Origin: an uncultured beta proteobacterium
GTDB taxonomy: Bacteria; Pseudomonadota; Gammaproteobacteria; Burkholderiales; Burkholderiaceae
Direction of reading: 5' to 3'
Length of the DNA stretch: 64,000 nt
Assembly: GCA_903871735.1 (NCBI GenBank)
Contig: CAIQHU010000095.1
Span: forward strand, 18,581-82,580
The translations under genes were made by a program, and so were the position numbers. Under the pieces are notes generated by a model. It saw nothing but the letters and a program-made list of their open reading frames with translations, had not been told where the DNA came from and made no database searches. Of the stretch, positions 18,803 to 27,464 are shown one piece after another (position 1 is the stretch's first letter; each line of letters starts with the position of its first letter).

Positions 18803-19981
18803 CTATTGCATCTTTACAACTTCAAGAGTGAGAATCTTTTTATCTTTAAATTGACTTAATGTAATGTAACTTTCCTTTAAATCCCCCTTTTCGTCAAAAG
18901 TGATTTGCCCACTTAAACCTGCATAGTTAGTCGTCGGTATCGCTTTTAAAATATCTGCAGCATTTGTGGAGTTCGATCTTTTCATGGCATCCACGATGAT
19001 CATCACAGCGTCATACGCCATCGGTGCATAAATTTGAACTTCTGTTTTAAATCTTTCTTGATAATTTTTTAAAAAATTAGCGCTATTGTTTAAGCTTTCC
19101 TTTGGAACACCGACGGTCGAGCAAACAATATTTTCAACTGCATCACCAGCTAACTCATATAGGGTCGGACTACAAATACCGTCACCGCCAATGATCTTAG
19201 CCTTGATACCCAATTCTTTAGCTTGCTTGGCAAATGGACCGCCTGTTGCAGCCATTCCACCAAATAAAATAATATCTGGATTTTTAGCTTTAATATTTGT
19301 CAGAATAGCTTTAAAGTCAGTTGCTTTATTATTGGTGGCCTCGTGAATTACTATTTTGGATCCGCTAGAAATAATCTTTTTTTCAAACTCATCAGCTAGG
19401 CCTTTACCGTATTGGGTTGCATCATCGACGATAGCAATTGACTTCCCTTTCAGAGTCTCGATGGCAAATTTTGCTAAAACTGGACCCTGTTGAGCATCTG
19501 TACCAACCATCCGATAAGCAGTTTTATATCCCTGCTTGGTATATTCCGGATTGGTTGAGGATGGCGAAATTTGTACAATTCCCGCTTCGCTATAAATCTT
19601 TGAAGCTGGAATCGTTACCCCGGAATTGAGATGCCCTACTACTGCAACTACTTTACTATCTACCAGTTTTTGTGCCACCTGAGTACCTAATTTAGGATCT
19701 CCAGCATCATCTTCACCGAGCAGTTCTAGAGTAATCGCTTTTCCATTAATCGTTAAACCTTGTCGATTGATTTCCTCAACGGCCAGACGAGCGCCGTTCT
19801 CATTATCTTTGCCTAAATACGAGTCCGGTCCAGTGAGTGGGGCAACATTTCCTATCTTTATGACTACCCCAGAAGTTGCAGTCTCTTTCTTACTGCAACC
19901 AAATAACCAAGCAGAAACCAGGACAACCGCTAATACCCTTAAAGCTTGATAATAATTATCACATCCTAATTTCAAAAACAT
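18803..19981 (-). CDS. livK: Periplasmic branched-chain amino acid-binding lipoprotein of the ABC importer
   Basis: Substrate-binding protein (periplasmic binding protein, Leu/Ile/Val type), 392 residues. The N-terminus has a hydrophobic signal ending in the lipobox LFGC (Cys about residue 29) followed by SKKE, so it should be a membrane-anchored lipoprotein rather than freely soluble. The mature part shows KIGNVAPLTGPDSYLGKDNENGARLAVEEIN and VVAVVGHLNSGVTIPAS, typical of LivK/LivJ. ATG at 19981 has a strong SD, GAGGAG, about 6 bp upstream. First gene of the livK-H-M-G-F unit, 94 bp after ispH. Leu/Ile/Val are likely substrates, but relatives bind other amides or urea. Confidence 0.92.
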   Translation of the reverse strand: MFLKLGCDNYYQALRVLAVVLVSAWLFGCSKKETATSGVVIKIGNVAPLTGPDSYLGKDNENGARLAVEEINRQGLTINGKAITLELLGEDDAGDPKLGTQVAQKLVDSKVVAVVGHLNSGVTIPASKIYSEAGIVQISPSSTNPEYTKQGYKTAYRMVGTDAQQGPVLAKFAIETLKGKSIAIVDDATQYGKGLADEFEKKIISSGSKIVIHEATNNKATDFKAILTNIKAKNPDIILFGGMAATGGPFAKQAKELGIKAKIIGGDGICSPTLYELAGDAVENIVCSTVGVPKESLNNSANFLKNYQERFKTEVQIYAPMAYDAVMIIVDAMKRSNSTNAADILKAIPTTNYAGLSGQITFDEKGDLKESYITLSQFKDKKILTLEVVKMQ

Positions 19982-20075
19982 ATTGAACTCCTCATAGTGT
20001 GTAAATCACGGCTTTGCTAATCGATTCATTTTGACTACTAGACCCAATGCAACAAGCACTCCATATGAACTCAAC

Positions 20076-21050
20076 TCAGTCTACATTTAAACCCTTGGGT
20101 AATGCAAATACTGTACTCTCCACAACCCCTTCTAAGGATCTGACTTGTTTTGGGCCAAACTCTTTAATTCTGGCAATAATCGACTGTGCTAAAGCTTCTG
20201 GCGCAGAAGCGCCAGCAGTCAAGCCAACTCTTCGAACACCTACAAACCATGCTGGGTCGAGTTGCGAAGGATCATCGACCATGTAGGATTTTATACCGAG
20301 CTTTTCAGATAGTTCCCTCAAACGATTAGAGTTCGAACTATTAGGACTTCCCACGACAATAACAAGTTCAACCTGTGGAGCCATTATTTTTACCGCGTCT
20401 TGCCGATTTTGCGTTGCGTAACAAATATCCTGTTTTTTCGGTTGGGTGATCTTAGGATACTTAACCGTCAAAGCTTGGACAATTTCTTTCGTTTCATCGA
20501 TCGACAAGGTAGTTTGGGTGACATAGCTAATTGGCATATCTACTGGATAAGTTAATTGTTCGACGTCGTCCATCGTTTGAATTAAATCAATACTGCCAGG
20601 TATCTGACCCATCGTACCTTCAACCTCAGGATGCCCAGCATGTCCAATCATCAAGATCTTAAAGCCCTCACGGTGCATCTTCAAAACCTCAACATGCACC
20701 TTTGTCACCAGTGGACAAGTCGCATCAAAAATCCGAAAACCCAAGCGCTGAGCTTCACTCTTAATCGCTGGAGATACGCCGTGCGCACTAAATACCAACG
20801 TAGATCCTGGTGGAACTTGACTCAACTCGTCAATAAAGATTGCCCCACGCGACCTCAAATCTGCCACCACATATTGATTATGAACAATCTCATGACGCAC
20901 ATAAATTGGCTGGCCAAATTTCTCCAAAGCTTGATTCACAATCGAAATTGCTCGGTCAACACCCGCACAAAAACCTCTTGGCTGCGCCAACAAAATTTCA
21001 CCAGAATGATGCGTCTGATTCGTAGGCACTGGAGATTCTTTTTGGTCCAT
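20076..21050 (-). CDS. ispH: 4-hydroxy-3-methylbut-2-enyl diphosphate reductase
   Basis: Last enzyme of the MEP isoprenoid pathway, an iron-sulfur enzyme converting HMBPP to IPP and DMAPP. The 324-residue product has the three cluster cysteines C28 (PRGFCAGV), C112 (DATCPLV) and C210 (CYATQNRQ), spaced as in E. coli IspH. It also has the histidine motifs VRHEIVHN and HGVSP and the TNSNRL-like SSNSNRL. ATG at 21050 is preferred over TTG at 21062. It lies 15 bp downstream of fkpB on the same strand, the same neighbour pair as in E. coli. Confidence 0.96.
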   Translation of the reverse strand: MDQKESPVPTNQTHHSGEILLAQPRGFCAGVDRAISIVNQALEKFGQPIYVRHEIVHNQYVVADLRSRGAIFIDELSQVPPGSTLVFSAHGVSPAIKSEAQRLGFRIFDATCPLVTKVHVEVLKMHREGFKILMIGHAGHPEVEGTMGQIPGSIDLIQTMDDVEQLTYPVDMPISYVTQTTLSIDETKEIVQALTVKYPKITQPKKQDICYATQNRQDAVKIMAPQVELVIVVGSPNSSNSNRLRELSEKLGIKSYMVDDPSQLDPAWFVGVRRVGLTAGASAPEALAQSIIARIKEFGPKQVRSLEGVVESTVFALPKGLNVD

Positions 21051-21065
21051 AAGTGTCAGCAATTT

Positions 21066-21509
21066 TTACAAAATAGAAATGATCTTTACTTCAAATGTAA
21101 TTGTCTTACCAGCCAACGGGTGATTAAAATCAAACCAAGCACCCTCTTCGTCAATGGCTTGCAATATACCAGCATATTGACCACCCATCGGAGCATTAAA
21201 TTCAACCATATCACCAATTTCAAAGGCCTGCTCTATATCGCTATTCTTTTGCAAGGTTTGTTGACTGACCTTTTGAATCAATTCCGGATTGCGTATACCA
21301 AAACCCGCCTCCGGAGCCAACGTAAAAGTCTTATGCTCGCCCTGTGCCAAACCCAACAATACTGTTTCCAAAGTTGGTGCAAACTGCTCCCCCCCCATCA
21401 ACAATGTCGCCGGCTTATCAGTAAATGTATTGACGATGTCACCCCCTTCGGGCAAACCAATTCGATAGTGCAAAGTCAAAAAAGAATCAATTTTTACAAT
21501 TTGTGTCAT
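21066..21509 (-). CDS. fkpB: FKBP-type peptidyl-prolyl isomerase (SlpA/FkpB)
   Basis: Small cytoplasmic prolyl isomerase/chaperone of 147 residues (E. coli FkpB has 149). It has the split FKBP domain with an inserted flap, as in SlyD/SlpA: FLTLHYRIGLPEGGDIVNTF, PATLLMGGEQFAPTLETVLLGL and the C-terminal FDFNHPLAGKTITFEVKII. It lacks the His-rich metal-binding tail of SlyD, which supports SlpA/FkpB. ATG at 21509 follows AGGGG closely; a longer in-frame start at 21605 would run into radC. It precedes ispH by 15 bp, the conserved fkpB-ispH arrangement. Confidence 0.9.
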   Translation of the reverse strand: MTQIVKIDSFLTLHYRIGLPEGGDIVNTFTDKPATLLMGGEQFAPTLETVLLGLAQGEHKTFTLAPEAGFGIRNPELIQKVSQQTLQKNSDIEQAFEIGDMVEFNAPMGGQYAGILQAIDEEGAWFDFNHPLAGKTITFEVKIISIL

Positions 21510-21563
21510 ACCCCTATTGTAGCTAGAGCGCCAAACTCTTCGCCAATTCACTCTTGGCCGATT

Positions 21564-22214
21564 ATGATGCGCCCTAGAGAAAGACTTCTCAGCGATGGTG
21601 CACAAGCTCTGAGCGATGCAGAACTACTAGCTATCTTTTTGAGAAGCGGCTCCAAAACACGCAATGCGATTGAGCTATCTCAAGATTTGCTCCAAAGCTG
21701 TGGGGGTATGCGCGCCCTATTATTTAGTAATTTAGAAGAGTTTTCAAAGATTAACGGCCTAGGACTGGCCAAATGGGCCCAGTTTCAAGCAGCGCACGAA
21801 ATCGTGAAACGCGCGCTCAAAGAACAACTTGCGGCCTGCGTAGTTCTTAGCTCACCGGGCCTAACCCGTGAATTTCTTCAAACAGCTATAGGCCACTTAC
21901 CACATGAAGTTTTTTCATGTCTTTTTTTAAACATGCAAGGCGCTTTAATCGAATTCAAAATCCTGTTTCGCGGAAGCGCCTCTCAAACAACTGTCCATCC
22001 CCGTGAAATTATTAAGGAAGCGCTGACACTTAATGCCAATTCGGTGATATTTGCTCATAACCACCCAAATGGAATTGCTTATCCAAGCGAAAGTGACCTC
22101 TCACTTACACATACAATGCAAAATATCTTAAATACCCTAGAAATTCATCTCTTAGACCACTGTATCGTAACCCATAATGGCTTCTTTTCTTTTGCGGATG
22201 CAGGTATTCTGTAA
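21564..22214 (+). CDS. radC: RadC/JAB-domain (MPN+) protein
   Basis: RadC-family protein, 216 residues from the first ATG. The N-terminal half has RPRERLL, ALSDAELLAIFLRSG and a helix-hairpin-helix region (INGLGLAKWAQ). The C-terminal JAB/MPN metalloprotease-like domain has its metal ligands in HNHPNG (H165, H167) and D178. The historical DNA-repair role is disputed and the activity is undefined. The family residues WP just before RPRERLL are encoded upstream of the first ATG (in-frame ...HSWPIMM), so the true start may be further upstream at a non-ATG codon such as ATT at 21546. Followed by rpmB-rpmG, a conserved neighbourhood. Confidence 0.9.
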   Translation: MMRPRERLLSDGAQALSDAELLAIFLRSGSKTRNAIELSQDLLQSCGGMRALLFSNLEEFSKINGLGLAKWAQFQAAHEIVKRALKEQLAACVVLSSPGLTREFLQTAIGHLPHEVFSCLFLNMQGALIEFKILFRGSASQTTVHPREIIKEALTLNANSVIFAHNHPNGIAYPSESDLSLTHTMQNILNTLEIHLLDHCIVTHNGFFSFADAGIL

Positions 22215-22245
22215 AACGATTACTGTTAATAATCTGCTAATGGTA

Positions 22246-22275
22246 TTGCTATAGTCAAATCAAAGATGCTATAAT
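22246..22275 (+). promoter_or_regulatory. Sigma-70 promoter for rpmB-rpmG
   Basis: TTGCTA (22246-22251), an 18-bp spacer and a perfect TATAAT (22270-22275) lie 36 bp ahead of the rpmB start, just after radC. The predicted leader is about 28 nt and includes the SD GAAGGAG at 22298-22304. The -35 box matches consensus at four of six positions. Confidence 0.65.
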
Positions 22276-22310
22276 CAGAATCTTTAGTACTAATAATGAA
22301 GGAGTGTGTC

Positions 22311-22544
22311 ATGGCTCGAGTATGCCAAGTCACCGGGAAAAAGCCGATGGTCGGTAACAATGTTTCCCATGCAAACAATAAAACAAAGCGTCGTTTTTTG
22401 CCTAATCTGCAAAACCGTCGTTTCTGGGTCGAATCTGAAAATCGTTGGGTCAGCTTACGCTTAACTAACGCTGGACTCCGCTTAATTGATAAAAATGGTA
22501 TTGATTCCGTCCTGGCCGATGTGCGTGCCCGCGGCGTAATCTAA
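22311..22544 (+). CDS. rpmB: 50S ribosomal protein L28 (bL28)
   Basis: 77-residue ribosomal protein of the large subunit. [29 protein letters not shown] and the C-terminal [12 protein letters not shown] are the standard bL28 landmarks. The ATG at 22311 is fixed by family N-terminus and the strong SD GAAGGAG at 22298-22304; an ATG at 22296 overlaps that SD and is rejected. rpmG follows after 46 bp, the usual rpmB-rpmG pair. bL28 sits near the E site and is needed for normal 70S assembly. Confidence 0.98.
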   Translation: MARVCQVTGKKPMVGNNVSHANNKTKRRFLPNLQNRRFWVESENRWVSLRLTNAGLRLIDKNGIDSVLADVRARGVI

Positions 22545-22590
22545 CTGTATCCTCAATAAACTAAGTTATCAAACAGAGTAAGGTGTAAAA

Positions 22591-22758
22591 ATGGCTAAAG
22601 GTGGACGTGAAAAAATCAAGTTGGAGTCGACTGCAGGTACTGGTCACTTTTATACAACAACTAAAAACAAAAGAACAACTCCTGAAAAAATGGAAATCAT
22701 GAAGTTTGACCCGAAGGTTCGTAAACACGTTTCTTATAAAGAAACAAAAATTAAATAA
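22591..22758 (+). CDS. rpmG: 50S ribosomal protein L33 (bL33)
   Basis: 55-residue large-subunit protein: [26 protein letters not shown] and [18 protein letters not shown] match bL33. It has no Cys4 zinc ribbon, so it is the zinc-free form. An AAGG SD (22580-22583) lies 7 bp upstream of ATG. It follows rpmB and is closed by a strong rho-independent terminator at 22821-22848. Confidence 0.97.
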   Translation: MAKGGREKIKLESTAGTGHFYTTTKNKRTTPEKMEIMKFDPKVRKHVSYKETKIK

Positions 22759-22820
22759 AAGCGAGTTCTCAATAAAATCTTAGTAACCTTAAGAATTTAA
22801 AAGCAAAACAATGAAATACC

Positions 22821-22848
22821 AAAAAACCGCAAAAATTGCGGTTTTTTT
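22821..22848 (+). terminator. Rho-independent terminator after rpmG
   Basis: An A6-CCGCAA stem arm pairs with TTGCGG-T6 across an AAA loop (arms 22821-22832 and 22836-22847) and is followed by T residues. It lies 62 bp past the rpmG stop. The A-tract/T-tract symmetry would also let it act weakly on the opposite strand, toward which the desaturase gene is transcribed. Confidence 0.9.
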
Positions 22849-22978
22849 ATTAGGGTTTGATTGAGGCTGAATTGGGTGTTTTGTTTACACTTCTATACTT
22901 CTTCTAACCTATTTCATGCTGCATCTTTATCAAATCAGGGCCCGATTTAAACGTCTAAAGCCAGTCCAAAAGAGCAGC

Positions 22979-24178
22979 CTACGCATAAGTCCGTAATTTC
23001 AGTGAGAAGTTTTGTAATGATTGAATCCCACTCAACTCAGCTTTTTTACACCACGCCTGTAAATGCTCTACTAAGTGCTCCTTTGAAGCACTAGTCTTTA
23101 ACCAAATCTGAGCTAATTCACGGCGCATTTCAATAAATATCCTAATTTGCTCATTAGCCAGCATCAATTTCTCAAGCTTAATCATTTCTATAGCGCTTAG
23201 TTTATTCTCGTCCTTACATAACCACTGGTGATTGTCAGCAAAGTCCCTAGCAGCAATTTTCATGTGCTCAACCTCTTCATTAAATGCTGTGCGTAATGAT
23301 TTACTGTACTTAACCATGATTTCATAACGATGATGAATGACAGTCATCAGCAACTCCTCACCAGCATGTTTTAATTCGGTAGTTTTCAATTTCGGGATTT
23401 GTTTCTTCACTCTAGCTAGTCCAAAGCGCTCTAAACACGTGATATAAAACCAACCAATATCAAACTCATACCACTTACTAGATAATTTGGCGCTAGTCGC
23501 AAAAGTGTGGTGGTTATTATGCAGCTCTTCGCCACCAATTAAAATTCCCCATGGAACAATATTTGTCGAGGCGTCTTCGCAATCATAATTTCTATAACCC
23601 CAAAAATGTCCAATACCATTGATAACCCCAGCAGCAGTTATTGGAATCCACATCATTTGTATCGCCCAAATAAGTCCACCAAAAGCGCCAAATAAAATTA
23701 AATCAATCGTCAACATCAAGCCAACACCCTGCCACTGATATTTTGAGTAAATATTTCGCTCAAGCCAATCATCAGGAGTACCATGCCCAAATTTCTGCAG
23801 AGTTTCTTGATTCTTGCTCTCTATTCGGTATAAGTCAGCTCCCCGCCAAAATACACAGTCAAGCCCCAAAACTCTTGGGCTATGCGGGTCTTCTGCCGTT
23901 TCACACTTGGCGTGATGCTTGCGATGAATTGCAGCCCACTCTTTGGTAACCATCCCGGTTGTCAACCACAACCAAAAACGAAAAAAATGCGCCGGTAATG
24001 GGTGCAAGTCTAGTGCCCGATGCGCTTGGCAACGATGTAAAAAGATAGTCACGCTAGCAATAGTGATATGTGTCACTGCCAAAGTAAATACCAACAGGCC
24101 AATCCACGACAAGTCCCATAAGCCAGAGGCAATCCAAGATATCACAGAGGAATCAAAAAAAGATAGGTCGTTTTGCAT
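22979..24178 (-). CDS. Membrane fatty acid desaturase (acyl delta-9 type)
   Basis: Di-iron integral membrane desaturase, 399 residues. The three histidine boxes are complete: H48RCQAH53, H85RKHH89 and H220NNHH224. Hydrophobic segments lie near residues 24-48, 65-75 and 153-185. The order and spacing match the stearoyl-CoA/OLE1-type delta-9 family, which introduces a double bond to keep membranes fluid. The C-terminal 130 residues beyond the third box are unusually helical and charged for this family, and I recognise no domain there (no cytochrome b5 motif). It starts 32 bp after the RsmB-like gene and may be cotranscribed with it and purN. Cold-linked expression is plausible but unproven. Confidence 0.9.
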   Translation of the reverse strand: MQNDLSFFDSSVISWIASGLWDLSWIGLLVFTLAVTHITIASVTIFLHRCQAHRALDLHPLPAHFFRFWLWLTTGMVTKEWAAIHRKHHAKCETAEDPHSPRVLGLDCVFWRGADLYRIESKNQETLQKFGHGTPDDWLERNIYSKYQWQGVGLMLTIDLILFGAFGGLIWAIQMMWIPITAAGVINGIGHFWGYRNYDCEDASTNIVPWGILIGGEELHNNHHTFATSAKLSSKWYEFDIGWFYITCLERFGLARVKKQIPKLKTTELKHAGEELLMTVIHHRYEIMVKYSKSLRTAFNEEVEHMKIAARDFADNHQWLCKDENKLSAIEMIKLEKLMLANEQIRIFIEMRRELAQIWLKTSASKEHLVEHLQAWCKKAELSGIQSLQNFSLKLRTYA

Positions 24179-24210
24179 GAAGATATATCTCTAAAAAAAG
24201 TACTCTTATT

Positions 24211-25740
24211 TTACTCTGATACAGCTAAACCCGAAGCTGGCAAATCTATTGACGGGTCTATTGGGTTGGGCCTTCTTTGTAAAATGGCCGCAAAAAAACC
24301 ATCTGTTTCATGTTGGTGTGGCCATAGCTGCCAAAAAAATGAGTCTACAGATGCTCCAATTGGTAAATCGTTTTGTCGAGGAAATGGCGCTGTCAGAACA
24401 ACTTTGGGGTCGAGTAACTCAAATTCTGGATGAATCTTTAAAAAAGCCTCTATGATCTCCTGATTTTCCTGTTTCAGGATGCTACACGTGGCATACACAA
24501 GTCGACCGCCCACCTTGAGTAATTTGGCTGCCGCAGTCAAAATCGAAAACTGTTTTGCCTGCAACTCAGCAACACTTTGTAGTGTCTGACGCCATTTCAA
24601 ATCAGGATTGCGGCGAAGTGTGCCAAGACCACTACAAGGAGAGTCTACTAACACTCGGTCAATCTTGCCCGCTAAACGCTTTACTTTGGTATCGTTCTCG
24701 CTATCAATCCATACTGGATGCACATTGGATAAGCCACTTTTGGCAACCCGAGGCTTGAGCTTGGCAAGCCTTCGCGCTGAAATATCAAATGCGTATAAGC
24801 GCCCCATAGACTTCATCATCGCCCCTAGCGCTAGAGTCTTGCCACCAGCGCCAGCACAAAAGTCTACGACCATCTCGCCACGCTTTGGCGCAAGCAACAT
24901 ACTAAGAAGTTGGCTACCCTCGTCTTGAACCTCAAATTGCCCATCTTTAAAACTTGTTAAATTCTGCAATGCTGGCTTACCTAACATCCTAAAGCCAAGT
25001 TCAGAATGTGGGGTTGGTATCGATTGATATCGACCTCCCAAAGCATTCATTTGCTCTAAAAGGTCCTCTCTTTTAACCTTCATGGGATTGATCCGACAAT
25101 CTAAATAAGCTGGCTTCATTAAAGCTTCTGCTAATAATTGCCGTTCTGACTCACCAAGTTGCGTGCTTAACTCTGCCCATAACCAATCTGGTAAATTAAC
25201 GCGAATTACCGGCGACAAACTATCCCGAGGATAAGTAACAAAGCGTTGTAACCATTCAACTTCGCCCGGATGAGCTACAAATGCTAAATCAGCTAAAGCA
25301 CTTTCAAAACGACTGCCTGATCCAAGACCACCTTCAGATAAGGCGATCATTAAACCTAATAAACCAATTCGTCTATATAGGGAACCGTTACCACTTTGAG
25401 CATATTGGGAAAGCTCTAACTTGCGTCGTAAAATTGCAAACGTTGCCTCCGCAATTAAAGCCCGATCTCGATTACCTAATTGCGCGTTCTCTCTAAAGTA
25501 TTTACTGACCACCATGTCTGCTGGTGATGCTAAATTTAATACTTCAGGTAAGACTCTTAGCAAATGCTCTAGATGAACCGGCAAAGCCCTTGCTTTTGCC
25601 ATAGCTGGGTTGTAAGGACTTTTTTTGGCAGGAGAAGTAACTCCTCCTGAGTTTAGGTTTCTCGCAACAACAGGCCTACCTGAGGAGTTTGGTTTTCTTT
25701 TTTGCACTGCCTTGCCACTTGATTTTGTTGGATTATTCAT
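24211..25740 (-). CDS. RsmB/NOP2-family RNA (cytosine-5) methyltransferase
   Basis: SAM-dependent RNA m5C methyltransferase of the Fmu/NOL1 family, 509 residues. It has an N-terminal NusB-like helical region (about 60-200), the SAM-binding FCAGAGGKT motif, motif IV DSPCSGLGTLRRNPD (C369) and motif VI YATCSILKQEN (C419); both family cysteines are present. E. coli RsmB methylates C967 of 16S rRNA. This protein is longer (E. coli about 429), mainly through a basic N-terminal 50 residues, so its exact target could be RsmB-like or another rRNA site. It lies between purN (98 bp upstream) and the desaturase. Confidence 0.9.
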   Translation of the reverse strand: MNNPTKSSGKAVQKRKPNSSGRPVVARNLNSGGVTSPAKKSPYNPAMAKARALPVHLEHLLRVLPEVLNLASPADMVVSKYFRENAQLGNRDRALIAEATFAILRRKLELSQYAQSGNGSLYRRIGLLGLMIALSEGGLGSGSRFESALADLAFVAHPGEVEWLQRFVTYPRDSLSPVIRVNLPDWLWAELSTQLGESERQLLAEALMKPAYLDCRINPMKVKREDLLEQMNALGGRYQSIPTPHSELGFRMLGKPALQNLTSFKDGQFEVQDEGSQLLSMLLAPKRGEMVVDFCAGAGGKTLALGAMMKSMGRLYAFDISARRLAKLKPRVAKSGLSNVHPVWIDSENDTKVKRLAGKIDRVLVDSPCSGLGTLRRNPDLKWRQTLQSVAELQAKQFSILTAAAKLLKVGGRLVYATCSILKQENQEIIEAFLKIHPEFELLDPKVVLTAPFPRQNDLPIGASVDSFFWQLWPHQHETDGFFAAILQRRPNPIDPSIDLPASGLAVSE

Positions 25741-25838
25741 AAGTTTCTTTTTTCAAGTACGCCAACTAATCAGGGATTTGATTATGCAGATTCAATATCC
25801 TAGTATGAGCCCTAGATCCTCAATGACGACTTGTTATT

Positions 25839-26483
25839 TCATATACAGCATTGATCGTGGTAAAAATACTGGCTTTGCTCAGGACTGACACGAACTATAC
25901 CGTTTTCAAGGAGTAACTGGTCTTTTAGAAACCATTCAATTGCTTGTGGATAGATTATATGTTCTATTTCTAAAACCCGGCGTGCCAAATCATCTTCCGT
26001 ATCATTTGCACACACCGGCACAATGCCCTGAGCAATGATTGGACCAACATCCATTTCGCGCGTCACAAAGTGAACTGTGGCGCCGTGCCACTTAACACCG
26101 GTACTTAAAGCCTGCTGGTGCGTCTTTAAACCGGGGAAACTGGGCAACAAAGATGGGTGAATATTCATTAACTTCCCCATAAAATGATCTACAAATTGAT
26201 CGGATAGCAAACGCATAAAGCCTGCTAAAAGAACTAAATCAGGCTGATAACTATCAATCAGCGCCATCAGAGCCTCATCAAACTGCGTTCTAGAGCTAAA
26301 ACTTGCATGATCTAATACTGTCAGAGGAGCTCCAAACTCCCTTGCAACAAGGATTCCTTGGGCATTAGGCCGATTTGAAATAACTTGGGATATCTCAGAT
26401 AACCCACCTCTTAATCGTTGAGCGTTTAAAATTGCTCTTAGATTTGAACCTTTACCAGAAATCAGGATAACTATTTTCTTCAT
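25839..26483 (-). CDS. purN: Phosphoribosylglycinamide formyltransferase
   Basis: Transfers the formyl group from 10-formyl-THF to GAR in purine synthesis. The 214-residue product has the N-terminal ISGKGSNLRAI phosphate-binding loop, the catalytic segment MNIHPSLLPSFPG and the REMDVGPII aspartate. ATG at 26483 follows the GGGGG-rich SD (AGGGGG) and gives the standard MKKIVILISG start; a longer in-frame start would run into ribF. Only 27 bp separate it from the divergent ribF GTG. Normal length for PurN (about 210). Confidence 0.96.
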   Translation of the reverse strand: MKKIVILISGKGSNLRAILNAQRLRGGLSEISQVISNRPNAQGILVAREFGAPLTVLDHASFSSRTQFDEALMALIDSYQPDLVLLAGFMRLLSDQFVDHFMGKLMNIHPSLLPSFPGLKTHQQALSTGVKWHGATVHFVTREMDVGPIIAQGIVPVCANDTEDDLARRVLEIEHIIYPQAIEWFLKDQLLLENGIVRVSPEQSQYFYHDQCCI

Positions 26484-26510
26484 GCCCCCTAATATAATTG
26501 AAATATTGTT

Positions 26511-27464
26511 GTGAAAGTTATTTGCGGAATGCCTCCTTCTTTTCATAGGACCCCATGCGCCCTAACCATCGGTAATTTTGATGGGGTGCACCAGGGGCAT
26601 CTGGCATTGTTGAAAAAATTACAAATCCAAGCAAAACAGTTACAAGTTCAAACGTGTGTCTTAACGTTCGAGCCGCATCCAAAAGAGTTTTTTGACCCAG
26701 CTAATGCACCTGCAAGAATTTTGAATTTAAGAGATAAATTAGAAGCACTACAAGCAGCTAACATTGACCTTGTGGTTGTTGAGCGCTTTAATGCTAATTT
26801 TGCCAGTATGAGTCCTGAAGGATTTGTACAAAAGATTATTGTCGATGGCCTACGTGCAAAACATATTGTTGTTGGAGATGATTTTTGCTACGGAGCAAAG
26901 CGCGCCGGTAGCTTTACGACTCTTCAACAGGCTGGAAAAATGAGCGGCTTTACTGTTGAGTCCATGGATACAGTTCTTGACCAACAGCATACTAGAATCT
27001 CTAGCTCAGCCATTCGACAAGCGTTAAAAGATGGTCAAATTGCGCGAGCAAAACAGTTACTCGGACGACCATACACCATCAGTGGACATGTAATTCATGG
27101 CAAAAAACTTGGAAGAACCATTGGCTTTCCCACACTAAACCTAGCGATCTCAAGTAAAGCACGACCTAGAATACCTGCAATGAGAGGGATCTTTATTGTT
27201 CAAGTCCACGGCCTTGGCCCCTCCCCATTGCCAGCAGTAGCAAGTATTGGTGTTCGACCTACCGTTGAAGATGCTGGTCGAGTTTTACTTGAAACGCATA
27301 TCTTTGACTTTAACCAAGCCGTTTATGGCAAAGTGATACGAGTCGAATTTATTGAAAAATTACGAGATGAGGCAAAATACCCTGATCTTGCCAGCTTGCA
27401 ACAAGCAATCCATCAAGATGCTCAAAAAGCGATCAATTACTTTAAGAATGCGTCAAATGTCTGA
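26511..27464 (+). CDS. ribF: Bifunctional riboflavin kinase / FAD synthetase
   Basis: Makes FMN and FAD from riboflavin. The 317-residue product has an N-terminal FAD synthetase domain with [10 protein letters not shown] (21-30) and VVGDDFCYG, then a C-terminal kinase domain with [27 protein letters not shown] at 26511 gives [11 protein letters not shown], aligned with usual RibF N-termini; an ATG at 26529 is a shorter alternative. No SD is visible and a TATAAT (26493-26498) lies 12 bp upstream, so the leader may be only a few nucleotides. Its end overlaps ileS by 8 bp. ribF-ileS-lspA is a conserved order. Confidence 0.95.
   Translation: MKVICGMPPSFHRTPCALTIGNFDGVHQGHLALLKKLQIQAKQLQVQTCVLTFEPHPKEFFDPANAPARILNLRDKLEALQAANIDLVVVERFNANFASMSPEGFVQKIIVDGLRAKHIVVGDDFCYGAKRAGSFTTLQQAGKMSGFTVESMDTVLDQQHTRISSSAIRQALKDGQIARAKQLLGRPYTISGHVIHGKKLGRTIGFPTLNLAISSKARPRIPAMRGIFIVQVHGLGPSPLPAVASIGVRPTVEDAGRVLLETHIFDFNQAVYGKVIRVEFIEKLRDEAKYPDLASLQQAIHQDAQKAINYFKNASNV

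Noticed and set aside
20631..21563. Long N-terminal extension of the radC frame
   Set aside because: It runs antisense through ispH and fkpB, and its translation is low-complexity and unlike RadC. The real gene starts at or just before 21564.
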